64,000 nt of DNA. It comes from Voacanga thouarsii. Taxonomy: Eukaryota > Streptophyta > Magnoliopsida > Gentianales > Apocynaceae. Shown piece by piece: positions 33,474 to 46,153 of this stretch (positions are counted from its first letter, which is position 1; every line of letters begins with the position of its first letter). Under the pieces are notes generated by a model that was not told the origin of the DNA, did not search any database, and saw nothing but the letters and a program-made list of their open reading frames with translations. The stretch is taken from positions 593,501-657,500 of the forward strand of contig JANUWF010002432.1 in assembly GCA_026120185.1 (NCBI GenBank), written 5' to 3'. A program made the translations under genes and the position numbers.

Positions 33474-34410
33474 TGTTGAAGATATGTATTGTGATATCTA
33501 TTAGTGATTGGCAAAGTTTGATGTGAATTGAATGAGCTTTACAATCAGCATCTATCGTGAGATCTTGTTAGATTATTTGCCCAAGATTCTGCATATATTT
33601 GCAAGTACAGAGATTGGAGAATCTTTAAGAAAACTCAGGATAGAAGTAGTAACATAGTGAAACTGTGTATGTTTATTCCAATAGTTTCCTAGATCACGTA
33701 AAAAATAGGTCTCTGCGTTAATATATATATCCATGAACTCGAAGAAGTTGGTATGTAGGTGAACAAGAAAGAATTTTGAATGATCTATTTGCTATTACCC
33801 GCACAGATTGTGTGAGGAAGAGAGAGATGCTTATGAAATTATATTGAGAAGATTAGTATTAAGTTATACGATTTTTGTGTACACTTTATAAGGGTCTGAT
33901 GCATGCAATCTGATAAGAGTTTTCAGTTGTTCTTGTAAAAGTATGCATCAGTGATTCAAGCCATATCTGCTACTATTGTCCTATGTTTATTGAATGTGCT
34001 TGGATTATGTTTTATTATCAAAGCTTAAAACCCTTCTGGTGGGGAGGTTGCTGATGTTAAACGAGAACCTATTGAGTTGCAGCAACGATGATTAAAAGGT
34101 GTTCAATTCATGAAGTTGAGTGCAACAAAGGTTATCTGTAAGTTTGACAAATGAACACTGTTGTTGTGTTCTGTCAAAATCCACTAGGAATCATTTGGTA
34201 TATGAGATAAGTGTTATCCTTGTAAACTTTTTAAAGTTTTTAGTAAAATTTTTTACTGATCTATGACCAATAGATATAGGCTTGTTATAGCCCAACTGCG
34301 TTGACCATTTGCTATGTTTGTTAAACATTTTATTTATTATCTGTCAAACTAACGCATTATTATAGGAGAGTTTAACAATAGCACAGGAAATTGACAAGCC
34401 AAACCTATCA
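33474..34410 (+). repeat. 5' LTR of the SIRE-type element
   Basis: It starts TGTTGAAGATATG and ends CCTATCA directly before the primer site; length about 937 bases. The first two thirds match 61733-62757. Confidence 0.87.
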
Positions 34411-34412
34411 AG

Positions 34413-34429
34413 TGGTATCAGAGCTTTGG
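34413..34429 (+). promoter_or_regulatory. Primer-binding site of the SIRE-type element
   Basis: The sequence tggtatcagagctttgg is a perfect match to the plant copia initiator-Met consensus, two bases after the LTR end. Confidence 0.93.
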
Positions 34430-34489
34430 TCACTGCGTTAGAGTTACTTTAATTTAGTAGGTGAGATTTTGGAAGTTAAGTTGGAAATC

Positions 34490-36216
34490 ATGTCTGGACT
34501 AGTAGACAAAGGAAACTGTATCAGGAGAACACCATTGTTGAAAATCACAAATTATGTATATTGGAAGACTAGGGTAAGAATCTTTATCCAAAACTAGGAT
34601 ATTGCTGCATGGAAAGCTGTTGAGATCGAATGGAAACCACTAACAAAACCAAGTACTAGTGCTGGAATGTCTGAGGAGAAACCAATCTTAGAATGGACAA
34701 GTGAGGAGTGCTAACTTGCTAAGGCCTTAAATACCATCTTTTCTGCAGTTGGACAAGAAGAATACAAGTTGATCTCCACTTATGAATCTACCAAGGAAGC
34801 ATGAGATAAACTTCAAACAATATTTAAATAAACTAGTACGGTTCAGGGATAAAAAAGACAACTGCTGACAACTCAGTTTGAGAAGTTGAAGATGGGTGAA
34901 CATGAGATTATAGCCATGTTTGGAAACAAGTTGAGAATATTGCAAACTACATATATCATCTTGGTAAGGTCTATTTATAGGAGAGACTAGTTTAGAAGAT
35001 GTTGAGATCCTTACCATCGAGGTTTCAACCCAAAGTAGTAGCTATTAAAGAGTCTCGAGATGTGTTAGTAATGCAGTTGGATAAGTTAATAGGTTCTCTT
35101 CAGACCTATAAAATGAATTTGTAGTCTTAGACAAAATCTAAAGAAAAAATAGTTGCATTTAAAGCCAGAGAAGAATCAAATGACACTTCTGATGAGGACA
35201 TAGGATTTTGGCAAGAAAGTTCAACAAAATGCTTAGAAGAGTAACAAAATGAATAAACCTTTTAGCAAATCATTCAGCAAGATATTCGAAGCTCCAAAAA
35301 AGGTATACATTGAACAAAAACTACAAAGAATAAGAATTCTCGAAAAGGACCGAAGTGTCATGAATATGGTGGAATTGGACATATTTGTATTGATTGTGGA
35401 AATTTGAAAAACAAGTTGAAGAACAGATCCTATAACACCACATTGAGTGACAATAAGAATAAAACACAAGATTATCCAGAGGAAATGAGTACTGTTGAAA
35501 GAAATGATGCCAACCAATCTAGTAACATTGCATTCAATGTAATAATAAAAAAAGTAGCCACTGACAACGAAGAGAATATAACTGATAGTGACGATGAAGA
35601 GATAACTCCTGAGGTACTTTTCGATAAATGTGAATTTTTGTACTCAAAATGGTATGAATGTGTGAAGCAAATAAAACAATTAAAGAAACAAGCTGTAGAG
35701 CTCGGTCAACTTCTTAGTGATCAGGGTCAGAAGTTGAGTGCATATGAAAGTGAACTTGATCAAAGGAAGAAGGAATTGGTGCTAAAGGATCAGCAGTTAC
35801 TCATAGCAAACCAGCTAGTGGTGAATATTGAATCAGCAATAAAGAGGTTGAACATTGGAAAGGCAAAATTGGATGAAGTACTGGTATTCGGAAAGTTACC
35901 ACATGACAAGACAAGGTTAGGTTATAAAGAGTTCAACAAGAGTGTTGTTACCTATCATGTTGATATGCCAGTTGCTAAGAAAAAGGATCGGCAAAGAAAG
36001 TATAATAAAAAGCCCAAGAAGCTAACTGTGTAGTGTGACTGCTGTTCTTTTGCAAGTCACAGGTAGAAGAGGTGTCTAAAGAGACTTAAAGACATGCAAC
36101 GTGGAAGGAAAGATGTAAAGCCAGAGTTTAACAAAGGTAAAAAATTCCCACGGGCAAAGCGTATCTGGATTAGAAAAAAATCTTAGTAAATATAGTTCAC
36201 ATATCTCTTAAAACCT
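34490..36216 (+). pseudogene. gag of the SIRE-type element, broken
   Basis: It starts at ATG 34490 (MSGLVDKGN). The capsid part has NYVYWKTRVRIF and AAWKAVEIEW with several stops, then QFEKLKMGEHE near 34880. A first zinc knuckle at about 35350-35400 reads CHEYGGIGHICIDC, so its second cysteine is a tyrosine. A long open stretch (35404-36033) encodes an acidic linker (DSDDEE) and a coiled coil rich in K, E, Q and L, typical of SIRE gag. A second, damaged knuckle (CDCC...H...C, with a stop inside) follows at 36030-36080. The product would form particles and package the RNA. Confidence 0.83.
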
Positions 36217-36218
36217 CA

Positions 36219-36532
36219 ATGAAGGACACATGGTATCTTGGCAGTGGATGTTTAGGGCATATGACAGGAAGAAAGGAGTTTTTGGCTGATTATGAATCTA
36301 AAAGTTGTGGTTCTATCACATTTTGTGAGAATTCTAAAAACAAAGTTGTTAGCACAGGTATACTGAATGTTAAAGGTATGTCAAAACTTAGAACTATGTA
36401 TGTAGATGGATTGAAAGTAAATTTGATAAGCATTAATCAATTGTGTGATGAAAACATGCTTGTTAAGCTTGACAAAGCAAAATATCTTGTTGTTGATAAC
36501 ACTGGAAATTATGTAATCTCTGGAAATAGAAC
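36219..36532 (+). pseudogene. pol of the SIRE-type element, protease segment
   Basis: It encodes TWYLGSGCLGHMTG; the family has WYLDSGCSRHMTG, so the catalytic aspartate is replaced by glycine. It continues through LRTMYVDGLKVNLISINQLCD, the usual C-terminal part of the domain. The frame is cut at 36532 by Angela-3, with AGAAC duplicated. Downstream pieces are at 46041-46130, 52189-52348 and 56541-58975. Confidence 0.87.
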
Positions 36533-38418
36533 TGTTAGAATATATGCCCAAAATGTACTATGTATTTCTGTATTTTAAAAATTAATAAAAATTTCATTCA
36601 TTAAAGATTGTTTGTTTATATATATATTCGCACATTAAAGGTCTAAGTGTGTCAGTAAGTAATCTGCGTGATTAGGTCGTGCTTTCACAGTAAGGTGTAG
36701 ATTATGAGCTACTAACACATAAGCGAACAAAATTATTCTCAATCGATTGATGAAGCTGGACACGCTATGAAGGTTTAGATCATTACACTATGGTTTCCAA
36801 GAGGGGAATGGTTTACCTTTAACCAGTAAGTGGTTCACTCACACCAATAGTGTAAGCGTATTCGGAATACGTAAAACTGGACCACACGATAATAATCTTT
36901 AGTAAAGTACTAAAATAAATAAATATTGGTTTATCGCAGCTACTGTATGGACGAGTATCCTAGGACTTGAGTATAAGTTGGCAGTGTGGTGAAGCTGGAC
37001 TTATACACTTTGATGTATGTCGAGTGAAGTCTTATTGCAAGACCAATAATTTTGTATGTTGGGTGTATAACTCTAGTTAATTAAGACAGACTTATACAAT
37101 AGAGTTTCTATACTTCATTACGTGAAGAAATCACCCCCTTGTGATTGTCTAGGATAATATAATAATCTAGGACTCTGGAAAACATTTCTAAGTATGCACA
37201 CTTTTGAGTAGCTCCCTGTGATAAGTGAATACGTACTGGAAGTCGTAGATTGTCGGACTAGTTATCAAATGATGATAGATATCATTGAGAAAGGTATTAA
37301 TACTATTGTTTCATCTCAATGACAGGTGTTATGTAGAGGAGTATTTTCGTTATTACACCTATAGGTCAGAGATACTGCACTTGTAATATTATTCTCAGGG
37401 TCAATATTTTCATATAGTGATAATAGAATATTTAAAATGATTAAAATACAACTATTTGTTAACAGGGATATTTTAGTCATTTTAGTAGCTAAGAATAATA
37501 TGTCTTTTGGTCCCCAAAGTTGCTCAAATAACCTTAATAAATTTATTTACTATATGGGCTTATTGGGTGAATTTATTATTGGAAGAATTATTTTAGGAGT
37601 CCAACTATTTATTTATTTGGGTTAGAATAATTAATTGTGCTAATTTAATTAACTAGTTTATTAATTAATTATCTTAGATAATTTTATATTGAGCTAAAAT
37701 AATTTAATTAATTAATAAAAGAGATAATTTAATTAATTAGTTTATTAATTAATTATCTTGAATAATTTTAATATTGGGCCCAAATGGATTAATTAATTAA
37801 TAAAGGAGCTATTTAATTCATTGGACTAATTAAGAGAGTATGACCCATTAGGGTTTTGATGGAAGCAGCCATATAAAAAGAAAAGAAAAGAAAAATAAGG
37901 AAAAGGAAACAAAAGAATTGAGGTGGCTGATTTTGTTTCTAAAAAGAAAAATGAAAGCTAATAATTTTATATAGGCATCTCGTGTGCAATTTTGAGGTTG
38001 ACCGAAATTGGGATTGGAAAAGAATTTTTGTCTTTTTCTTTGAAAAGAAAAAATAGCCACTAGTTTTCTTTGGGTTCTGTTTCCTTCGTTTTTTTCTCAA
38101 CGTTAGCTCTTCCGTTTTGGTTCTAATTTTATTCACCCTAATTCTACTTTCACCGGTAGAGGTCCATATTAGTTAGAGAATACTCTAGAAGGCTAAGAGT
38201 TTGTAAACGTTGTAAATGTTTGATGCGAAGGAGCCGACAGTTAGTTGGTGTACCTGCGGAACAAGTAAATATTCCTATTCAACAAGTGCCGTCAAACTCG
38301 AATTCGACTCCAGTTATTAAATTTAATCTCTCTAAAAGTAAGTATTCCTAGACTTTTGCTCAAAAAAATTTTAATTTGTTGTCTTCCGCTGTGTATTTAT
38401 TTTTCCCGCAATCTTTCA
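36533..38418 (+). repeat. 5' LTR of Angela-3
   Basis: It runs from TGTTAGAATATATGCCC to ATCTTTCA and pairs with 44175-46040. AT-rich tracts of 'ttaattaatta' type lie at 37660-37810. Confidence 0.92.
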
Positions 38419-38420
38419 AG

Positions 38421-38437
38421 TGGTATTAGAGCCTTAG
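38421..38437 (+). promoter_or_regulatory. Primer-binding site of Angela-3
   Basis: The sequence tggtattagagccttag has one change from the TGGTATCAGAGC consensus in the core and lies two bases after the LTR end. Confidence 0.87.
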
Positions 38438-40234
38438 TTAAATCTAGGAGCATGCTTAGGGTTAATAACCGAAAAAGGTAGTTCTTTTACTAATAAAAAT
38501 AGAATCTTTGTGATTGTATAGATCCCTCGTGATTTTTGATATAGGTAGATTTTGTGTACAACTCGCGCGTGGAGGCATAGGCACCTGTAATTTATTTTTT
38601 AATCGTTTTCGTAGAAATCATATACGTCTTGTTTTGAAAGGCATAGGCATTAATTTGAAAATTGTATTTTAATTTATTTATTATTTTTTTAAAAAATAAA
38701 TAAATAAATTGGTGCCTAAACAAAAAAAAAAAAAATCCCTGAAGAAGATTCTACAGAAAAGAAAAAAAAAATGGAAGCTGCCGAGAAGACCACCGCTCGT
38801 AGCTCGAGAGAATTATCTCCCTGGAGCTGCGCTAGGTTCACCGCGACTGAAGCTATTTGGAAGCCACAAAGATCAAGGCTTCTTGGGAGGCTTAGTATAA
38901 GCCTCCTAAGGATGTGAATTGGTCAAAAAGGCTTCCATGGTGTGAAAAAAAACGCAAGTCACATGGCCTGAAGCTCTAGGAAGTCATGAACAAGGCCAAA
39001 AGGCCTTGATCCTTGGGAGGATGTTGCAAAGCCTCCAAAGGCTTGCTAAGTGGAAAAAGACAAAAATGGTTGGCAGTTCAACGGGTCAGTTGGCAGCTCA
39101 TTTTGTCTTCTTGTTTTTTTTTCGTTTTATTTTTCTTGTATTTTTTTTTCTTTTGGGGCCCTATATCAGACTAAGTTATTTTTCTTACAATAGTTTATTT
39201 ATTGTGATAAATAATTTTGTATGAAAATAGTTAGTAAAGGGGAACCATCTTAGGATTAAACTAGATCATTTTAATTTTATTATTATTGTAATATTTAATC
39301 CATTATTTGGTCACGTAAGAATTAAATGTTACAAATAGCATGTAAAAGATTTTATTTTTTTGAGTCGATTATATTTAATTTTGTGATAAATGCACAAAGG
39401 TTTTTGAGAAATTAATTTTTTCTCTAGATAAAACAATTAAGGAAAACATTTTAAATTAGAACTATGTAATTTAAAAATAAATTAATTATTTATTCTTCCA
39501 AAGGTTTTTATCCTTGACATAGAGAATATTTTTTAATTTAAATATTTTAAATTTAGTTCATAGAAAATGATTTTAACTTAAGTAGTGAAATTAAAATTTC
39601 ATAATTTATTTTCTTAAAGGATTTTATCTTTGACATAGAAAATAATAGTTGAATTTTTTGGATTTTTACTAAAGTTAATAAAAAACCAATTAATTTTAAA
39701 CCAACTTTTTTCCTAAAAACCTATTTTCCCCAAAAGATTAAGTAGAAGAGAAGTTCTAATAGCCCTACGGCTTCGATCACAAATTCCTGTTAGAGATTGT
39801 GGTTATCCTCACATCATTCTGAGCATGACCCCTTATATGATGGATTTTCACGAGAATTTAGAACTAACGGAAGAATTATAATAAAATCCTAGGATAAGTG
39901 TTAATGTCGGCCAGCCTATCATTGGAGGTATTAATATTGGATTATCCGTAGGTGGTGAGAGTAGTGGACATCCTATCGATGAAACTATTTCTAGATCATT
40001 ACCTATTAAGGAAGTTTAATTTGTGACGATTATACACTTAACTTAAAAAATTGTTAACCTTCCTACAAAACTCTGTCAATTTTTCTAAAAGCCAAATTAT
40101 TCATATTTTTTATAATGGTTTTAATAGGTTAACCATATCATGGAAATAATATAATATTTCAAATGTGCATTTTTATATGTGTTTTTAAAAACAAATATTT
40201 TTCTGAATGAAGTTTTTTTTTTCAATCAACAGAA
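38438..40234 (+). other. Untranslated leader of Angela-3
   Basis: A GC-richer cassette at about 38770-39100 occupies the same relative place as those in Angela-1 and -2 but has different sequence, with repeated 'ggcttcc' and 'aggcttg..aagcctcc' words. Shared AT-rich leader sequence follows, including 'agccctacggcttcgatcac'. I see no convincing coding region. Confidence 0.65.
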
Positions 40235-41120
40235 ATGTCTGGTTTTAGTCATTTGTTCATTATTCTCAAGGAGAATAAGTTAACTGGACCGAACTACATA
40301 GACTGGAAAAGGAATTCAAAGATAGTACTCACTGCAGAAGAGTACAAGTATGTTCTGACTGACCCTTGTCCTAAAATTGGAGAAGATTCCATGGACTAAA
40401 ATTGTGAGGCAGAGAAGGCATGGAGGAAAGCTGATGAAATGGCTCGATGCTATATGTTGGCTTCCATATCTAATGTTTTTCAATCTAAGCACAAGAACAT
40501 GCTTATTGCGTACGACATCAATGTTTCATTACGCACCATATTTGCAGACAAGAGCCAACTCGCAAGGCAGGAAGCTCTTAGAGCAATCATGAATACTAGG
40601 ATGGTTGAGGGGGCATCAGTTCGTGAGCATATGCTCAAGATAATTGCCCACTTTGAAGAGGACGAGGTTCTAGGGGCAATAATCGATCCCGAGAGCCAAA
40701 TTGACACGGTTCTTGAGACTTTGCCAAAATTGTATTCTCAATTCAAGTTAAATTATAACACGAACAAGTTAAGTATGTCTTTTCTAGAGTTAATGACGGA
40801 ACTTCAAGCTGCAGAAAAAATTATGAAGCCTGACTCAAAGATTTTGGTTAGAGTTAATGAAGGAACTTCAGGCTGCAGAAAAATTATGAAGCCTGACTCA
40901 AAGATTTTGGTTACTCGTTCTGGTTCATCTTCTATAACTGGGCCTAAACCTAAGAAGTTAGAAAAAAAAAAAGGCCCAAAACATTGTAGGGGCCTAGCCC
41001 AAGGCATCCCGGTCCATCTAAGCCTAGCTATAAGCCCAAGGGCAAATGTTTTAAATGTGGTAAGAAGGGGCACTTCAAAAAGGATTGTCCGGACTTCATG
41101 GCCAAGTCCTCTTCAGGTAT
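40235..41120 (+). pseudogene. gag of Angela-3
   Basis: The ATG at 40235 opens a UBN2-type copia gag. Here the NYIDWKRN tryptophan is intact (TGG at 40304), unlike in Angela-1 and -2. A stop near 40396 breaks the first part; 40439-41134 is open. It includes LASISNVFQSKHKN, ARQEALRAIM and LNYNTNKLSM. A tandem duplication (40786-40912) adds 21 codons. The zinc knuckle CFKCGKKGHFKKDC at about 41047-41090 is complete but lies in a shifted frame. Confidence 0.87.
40786..40912 (+). repeat. Two-copy tandem duplication inside Angela-3 gag
   Basis: Unit 1 (40786-40849, 64 bases) and unit 2 (40850-40912, 63 bases) both run from 'agagttaatga' to 'gattttggtt'. Unit 2 has lost one A from the run after 'gctgcag'. 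The net gain is 63 bases, so the downstream frame is kept although part of unit 2 is read in another frame. Angela-1 and -2 have a single unit. Confidence 0.95.
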
Positions 41121-44100
41121 TTCTCTTTATTTAGAGTCTATTTTACTGGTTAGATCATCATCCACTTGGATTACTAATTCCAAAGCTACTAACCATATCT
41201 ATAACTCCTTGCACGGGTTTAACAAGATAAGGCGACTCAGTAGAGGAGAGCATGGACTTAGAGTGGGCAACAGAACATAAGTATGGGCTAAAATAGTGGG
41301 AGACTTAGAGCTATTATTTGATTGTAATAGGGTTTTAATTTTGAAAGATATTTTGTATGTTTCTAGTTTTAAACAGAATTTTGTTTCAGTTTCTAAATTG
41401 ATTAATCAAAGATATTCTGTTTCTTTCCATTATGGTATTTCAATAAGTAGAAATGAAAATATTATTTATTCTGGAAACATGTATGGGAATCTTTTCTATA
41501 TTAATCATATTAATTATCAAATAAATAATATTCAGACGGAACCTAATAATAAGAAGAAAAAGGCCACATCAAACAACTCTTATTTATGGCACTTGAGATT
41601 AGGACATATAAATTCTAATCGAATTCAAAGGTTAATCCAAAATAGGTCTTTGGACTTATTGGAATTGGAGGAATGGCCTCAGTGTGAATCTTGTCTTAAG
41701 GGTAAAATGACCAAAAGGTCATTTACTCAAAAGGCGAAAAGAACCAAGGAAATATTAGAGTTAGTTCATACTGATGTTTGTGGTCTTATGCCTTCACCAG
41801 CTAGAGGAGGTTATAATTACTTTTTCACGTTCACAGATGTTTACTCGCATTTTGGTTATGTTTACTTGATAAGGCACAAGTATGATTCCTTTGATATATT
41901 TAAGGAGTTTAAGGCGGATCATAGTGGAGAATAGCTCCTTGGTGAATTCAAGAACTACTTGGCACATTAGGGCATAGTATCTCAACTAACTGCACCTAGG
42001 ACTCCCTGACAGAATGGAGTGGCTGAGAGAAGAAATAGAACTTCGATGAAAATGGTCAGGAGCATGATGAGCCATACAACTCTTTCTTTTTTTTTTTTTT
42101 TTTTTTTTGGGATATGCTCTGGAAATAGTAGCATATATTCTGAACTTGATGACTTTTAAGTCAGTGCCTAGGATACCTTATGAGATGTGGACTAAATGAA
42201 AGCCCAGTATGAATCATCTCAAAGTATGGGGTTGTCAGCTTATGTACTGACTAAAGGAAGTAAGTTAGATCTAAGATCAGAATTGAGTTATTTTGTAAGG
42301 TATCCAAAATAAATAAGTGGTGGATACTTTTATCATACCCAAGAGCAAAAAGTACTTATAAGTACTCATACTAGGTACTTGGAAGATGAATAAAGTGTAT
42401 CCACTAAGGTTTTGAGTAATGTGGCATTGGAAGAGAAGTTGATTAACGCTTCAACTTCTAGCATCCCGATTGAGGAACCAAGAGAGACATAGCCAGATGT
42501 TCCCATAAAGAGTGAGCCGCATGGTTGTAGGAGGATATCTACAGTTCCTGAGAAATGGAATGGCGTGGCTTTTGAAGTCGTCTTCGACCATCAGGAACAA
42601 AATCCCGCTAGATACGATGAAGCTATTGTAATGTTGATGCGGACAAATAGAAAACCGCAATGGATGCTGAGATTGAGTCTATGTATCTCAATCAAGCTTG
42701 GGATCTTATCACTGCATCTGAAGGGATTAAACCCATAGGATGTAGGCGGGTATACAAAAGAAAGAGAGGTATGGATGGAAATGTGGAAACTTTTAAAGTA
42801 AGGTTGGTCGCAAAAGGTTATATTCAGAAAGAAGGGATTGATTATGAGGATACCTTTTCACCTGTTGCCATGCTTAACTCCATGCACATTTTCTTGGCCA
42901 TCGCATGTCACTATAACTACGAGATATGTCAAATGGATGTTAAGACAACCTTTCTTAATAGCTATCTTAGCGAAGACATCTATATGTCCTAGCCTGAAGG
43001 CTTTATTACGAAAGGCCAAGAACATATGGTGCAAGCTTAAGAAGTCTATCACAAGTATAGAACATGCATTTTGATAAGACTGTAAAGTCTTATAGATTCA
43101 TACAAAACGTGAATAAACCATGTGTATATAGAAAGTTAGATGGGAACAATGTGTCTTTTATTGTACTTTATGTAGATGATATTCTACTCATTGAAAATGA
43201 TGTAGGGATATTGTCATCTACAAAGGTTTAGATATCAAGTCAATTTAGTATGAAGGATATAGAAAAAGCTAGCTACATTCTTGGTATTAAGTTTCTTAGA
43301 GATAGGAAGCAAAGAATATTAGACTTATCCCAATTAGCAAATATTGACAAGATACTGGCTATGTTTAGCATAGATCAGTGCAAAAGGGAAATCATACTCT
43401 TTAGGCATGGATTGATTTTATCTTCCAAGCAGTACCCTAAGACATAGGAAGAAAAGGAGAGGATGAGTATGATTCCCTATGCCTCGGCAGTGGGAAGTCT
43501 CATGTATGCCATGCTTTATACTAGGCTAGATATCTACTTTGCAAAAGGCATGGTTAGTAGGTATCAGTCAAAACCTGGGAATGAACATTGGCAAGCTGTA
43601 AAACATATACTCAAGAACCTAAAGGGAACGAGGGATTATATGTTAGTTTACAGAGCCGATGATTTAGTTCCTACCAATTACACGGGCTCAGATTTCCAAG
43701 CGAATAAAGATGAAAGAAAATCTTCTAGTAGATATGTCTTCACTTTGTCGGGAGTGGCTATTTCATAGAAGAGTGTTAAACAATCTTGCATTACTGATTC
43801 TACTATAGAAGCTATATATGTGGCAGTTTCAGAAGCTTCTTAAAGAAGCGGTTTGGCTCCAAAAGTTCCTCACAGAACTTAGAGTTGTACTACATATGGA
43901 CAGGCCCATAACAATATAGTGATAATTCTAGAGCTACGTCACAATGTAAGGAGCCAAGAAACCATAGGAAGAGCAAGTATATTGAAAGTAAGTATCACTT
44001 TATCCGTGAGTTTATCCAGAAACAGAAGATAGTGATTGATCAAATTTCCTCAGCAAATAATCTAGCAGACCCATTTACCAAGTCTTTGACGGAGAAGGTA

Positions 44101-44151
44101 TTCAAAAGACACTTGGACGTCATAGGGGTAGGTGCATATGGACTATCATAG
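41121..44151 (+). pseudogene. pol of Angela-3 (protease, integrase, reverse transcriptase, RNase H), broken
   Basis: The protease motif is changed to NSKATNH near 41177. Integrase (41560-42240) keeps LWHLRLGH and CESCLKGK, HTDVCGL and an altered second acidic segment. A 22-base T run at 42087-42108 falls before the conserved WGYALE block. Reverse transcriptase (42660-43250) has NYEICQMDVKTTFLN, and a YVDDILLIEN motif near 43160 in another frame. RNase H (43463-44151) starts from SAVGSLMYAMLYTR. It ends with the YGLS-type terminus at a TAG (44149). Stops and indels are numerous. Confidence 0.88.
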
Positions 44152-44164
44152 TCCATTTAGTGCA

Positions 44165-44174
44165 AGTGGGAGAT
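44165..44174 (+). other. Polypurine tract of Angela-3
   Basis: The sequence agtgggagat directly before the 3' LTR is identical to that of Angela-1. Confidence 0.87.
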
Positions 44175-46040
44175 TGTTTGAATATATGCCCAAAATGTAC
44201 TATGTATTTCTGTATTTTAAAAATTAATAAAAGTTTCATTCATTAATAGTTGTTTATTTACATACATTCGTACTTTAAAGGTCTAAGTATGTTAGTAAGT
44301 AATCTATATGATTGGGTCGTGCTTTCACACTAAGGTGTAGATTATGGACTACAACACATAAGAGAAAAAAATTGTTCTTGATCGATTGATGAAGCTGGAC
44401 AATTTATCAATGTTTAGATCATTACACTACAGGTTTCATGTGGGGAATGATTTACCTTTAACCAGTAAATTGTTCAGTTACACCAATAGTGTAAGTATAT
44501 TCGAAATACGTAGAATTGGACAACGCGATAATAATCTTTAGTAAAGTACTAAAATAAATAAAGAATGATTTTCGCAGCTACTGCGTGGACAAGTACTCTA
44601 GGACTTGAGTATAAATTGATGGTCTGATGAAGCTGGACTTGTACACTTTGATGTATATTGGGTGAGGTCTTATTGCAAGGCCAATAACTTTGTATGTTGG
44701 GTGTATGACTCTAGTTAATTAAGACGGACTTATACAATAGAGTCTCTATGCTTCATTACATGAAGAAATCACGTTCTTGTGATTGTCCAGGATGATCTAA
44801 TAATCTAGGGCCCTGAAAAATATGACTAAGTGTGTGCACTTTTGGATTGCTCCTTGTGATAAGTGGATATGTACTAGAAGTCGTGGATTATCTGACTAGT
44901 TATCAAAGGATGGTAGATGTCATTGAGAAATGTGTTAGTACTATTTTTCCATCTCAATGACAGGTGTTACGTAGATGAGTATTTTCATCATTACATCTGT
45001 AAGTCAAAGACACTGCACTTGTAATATTATTCTCGGGGTCAATATTTTCATATAGTGATAAATATAATATTTAAAATGATTAAAATACAACTATTTGTTA
45101 GAAGGGGTATTTTGATTATTTTAGTAGTCAAGAATAATATGTCTTTTGGTCTCCAGAATAGCTCAAATAACTTTAATAAATTTATTCACTATATGGGCTT
45201 ATTGAGTGAATTTATTATTGGAAGAATTATTCTAGGAGTCCAATTATTTACTTATTTGGGCTAGAATAATTAAATGGTTCAATTTAATTAATTAACTAGT
45301 TAATCATCTTAAATAATTTTATATTAGGCCCAAGTAGTTTAATTAATTAATAAAAAGAGCTAAATTAATTAATTATCTTGAATAATTTTAATATTCGGTC
45401 CAAATGGATTAATTAATTAATAAGGGGGCTATTTAATTAGTCATTGAACTAATGAAGAGAGAATGGCCCATCAGGGTTTTGATGGAAGCAGCCATGTAAA
45501 AAGAAAAGAAAAAAAAAGAAGGAAAAGGAAATAAAGGAATTGAGGTGGTTGTTTTTGTTTCTAAAAACAAAAAAGGAAAGTTAATAATTTTATATAGGCA
45601 TCTCTGTTCAATTTTGAGGTTAACCGAAACTGGGATTGGAAAAGAGTTTTTGCCTTTTTCTTTGAAAAGAAAAATAGCCACCGGTTTTCTTTGGGTTTTG
45701 TTTCCTTCATTTTTTTTCTTAACGTTAGGTCTTCCGTTTTGTTCTAATTTTATTCACCCTAATTCTACTTTCACCGGTAGAGGTCTATAGTGGTTAGAGA
45801 ATACTCTGGAAGGCCAAAAGCTTGCAAACGTGGTAAGTATTTGATGCAACGGAGTCGACAGTTAGCTAGTGTCCCTGCAAAACAAGTAGATATGCTTGTT
45901 CAACAAGTGTCGTCGAACTCGAATTCGACTCCAATTATTAAATTTAATTGCCTTAGAAGTAAGTATTCCTAGACTTTAGCTAAATTAAAATTTTAATTTG
46001 CTATCTTTCACTGAGTATTTATTTTTCCCGTGATCCTTCA
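44175..46040 (+). repeat. 3' LTR of Angela-3
   Basis: It starts TGTTTGAATATATGCCC and ends ATCCTTCA, pairing with 36533-38418 with scattered differences. It is followed by the second copy of AGAAC. Confidence 0.92.
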
Positions 46041-46130
46041 AGAACGACCAATAATTGCTATTAGATATGCAAGGCAAAACTCTCACAAGTGTTAGTCATC
46101 TAAAGTTAATGATGTTAATGTTGATATTGA
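46041..46130 (+). pseudogene. pol of the SIRE-type element, short segment between protease and integrase
   Basis: It continues the SIRE pol after Angela-3. The short linker peptide (for example LLDMQGKTLTSVSHLK) needs at least one frameshift relative to 36219-36532. It stops at 46130 where a solo LTR was inserted and resumes at 52189 with an ELWHQKLGH motif. Confidence 0.72.
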
Positions 46131-46153
46131 TGTTGGATTTCGATCATGCTATA

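Larger units (their letters stand above)
36533..46040 (+). mobile_element. Full-length Angela-type Ty1/copia retrotransposon (Angela-3)
   Basis: It has LTRs at 36533-38418 and 44175-46040, a primer-binding site, a leader with a GC-richer cassette, gag, pol and a polypurine tract. The TSD AGAAC is perfect (36528-36532 and 46041-46045). The copy is about 9.5 kb. Its LTRs differ from those of Angela-1 and -2 but resemble the Angela-0 LTR, so two subfamilies are present. It is broken by stops and frameshifts. Confidence 0.92.
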
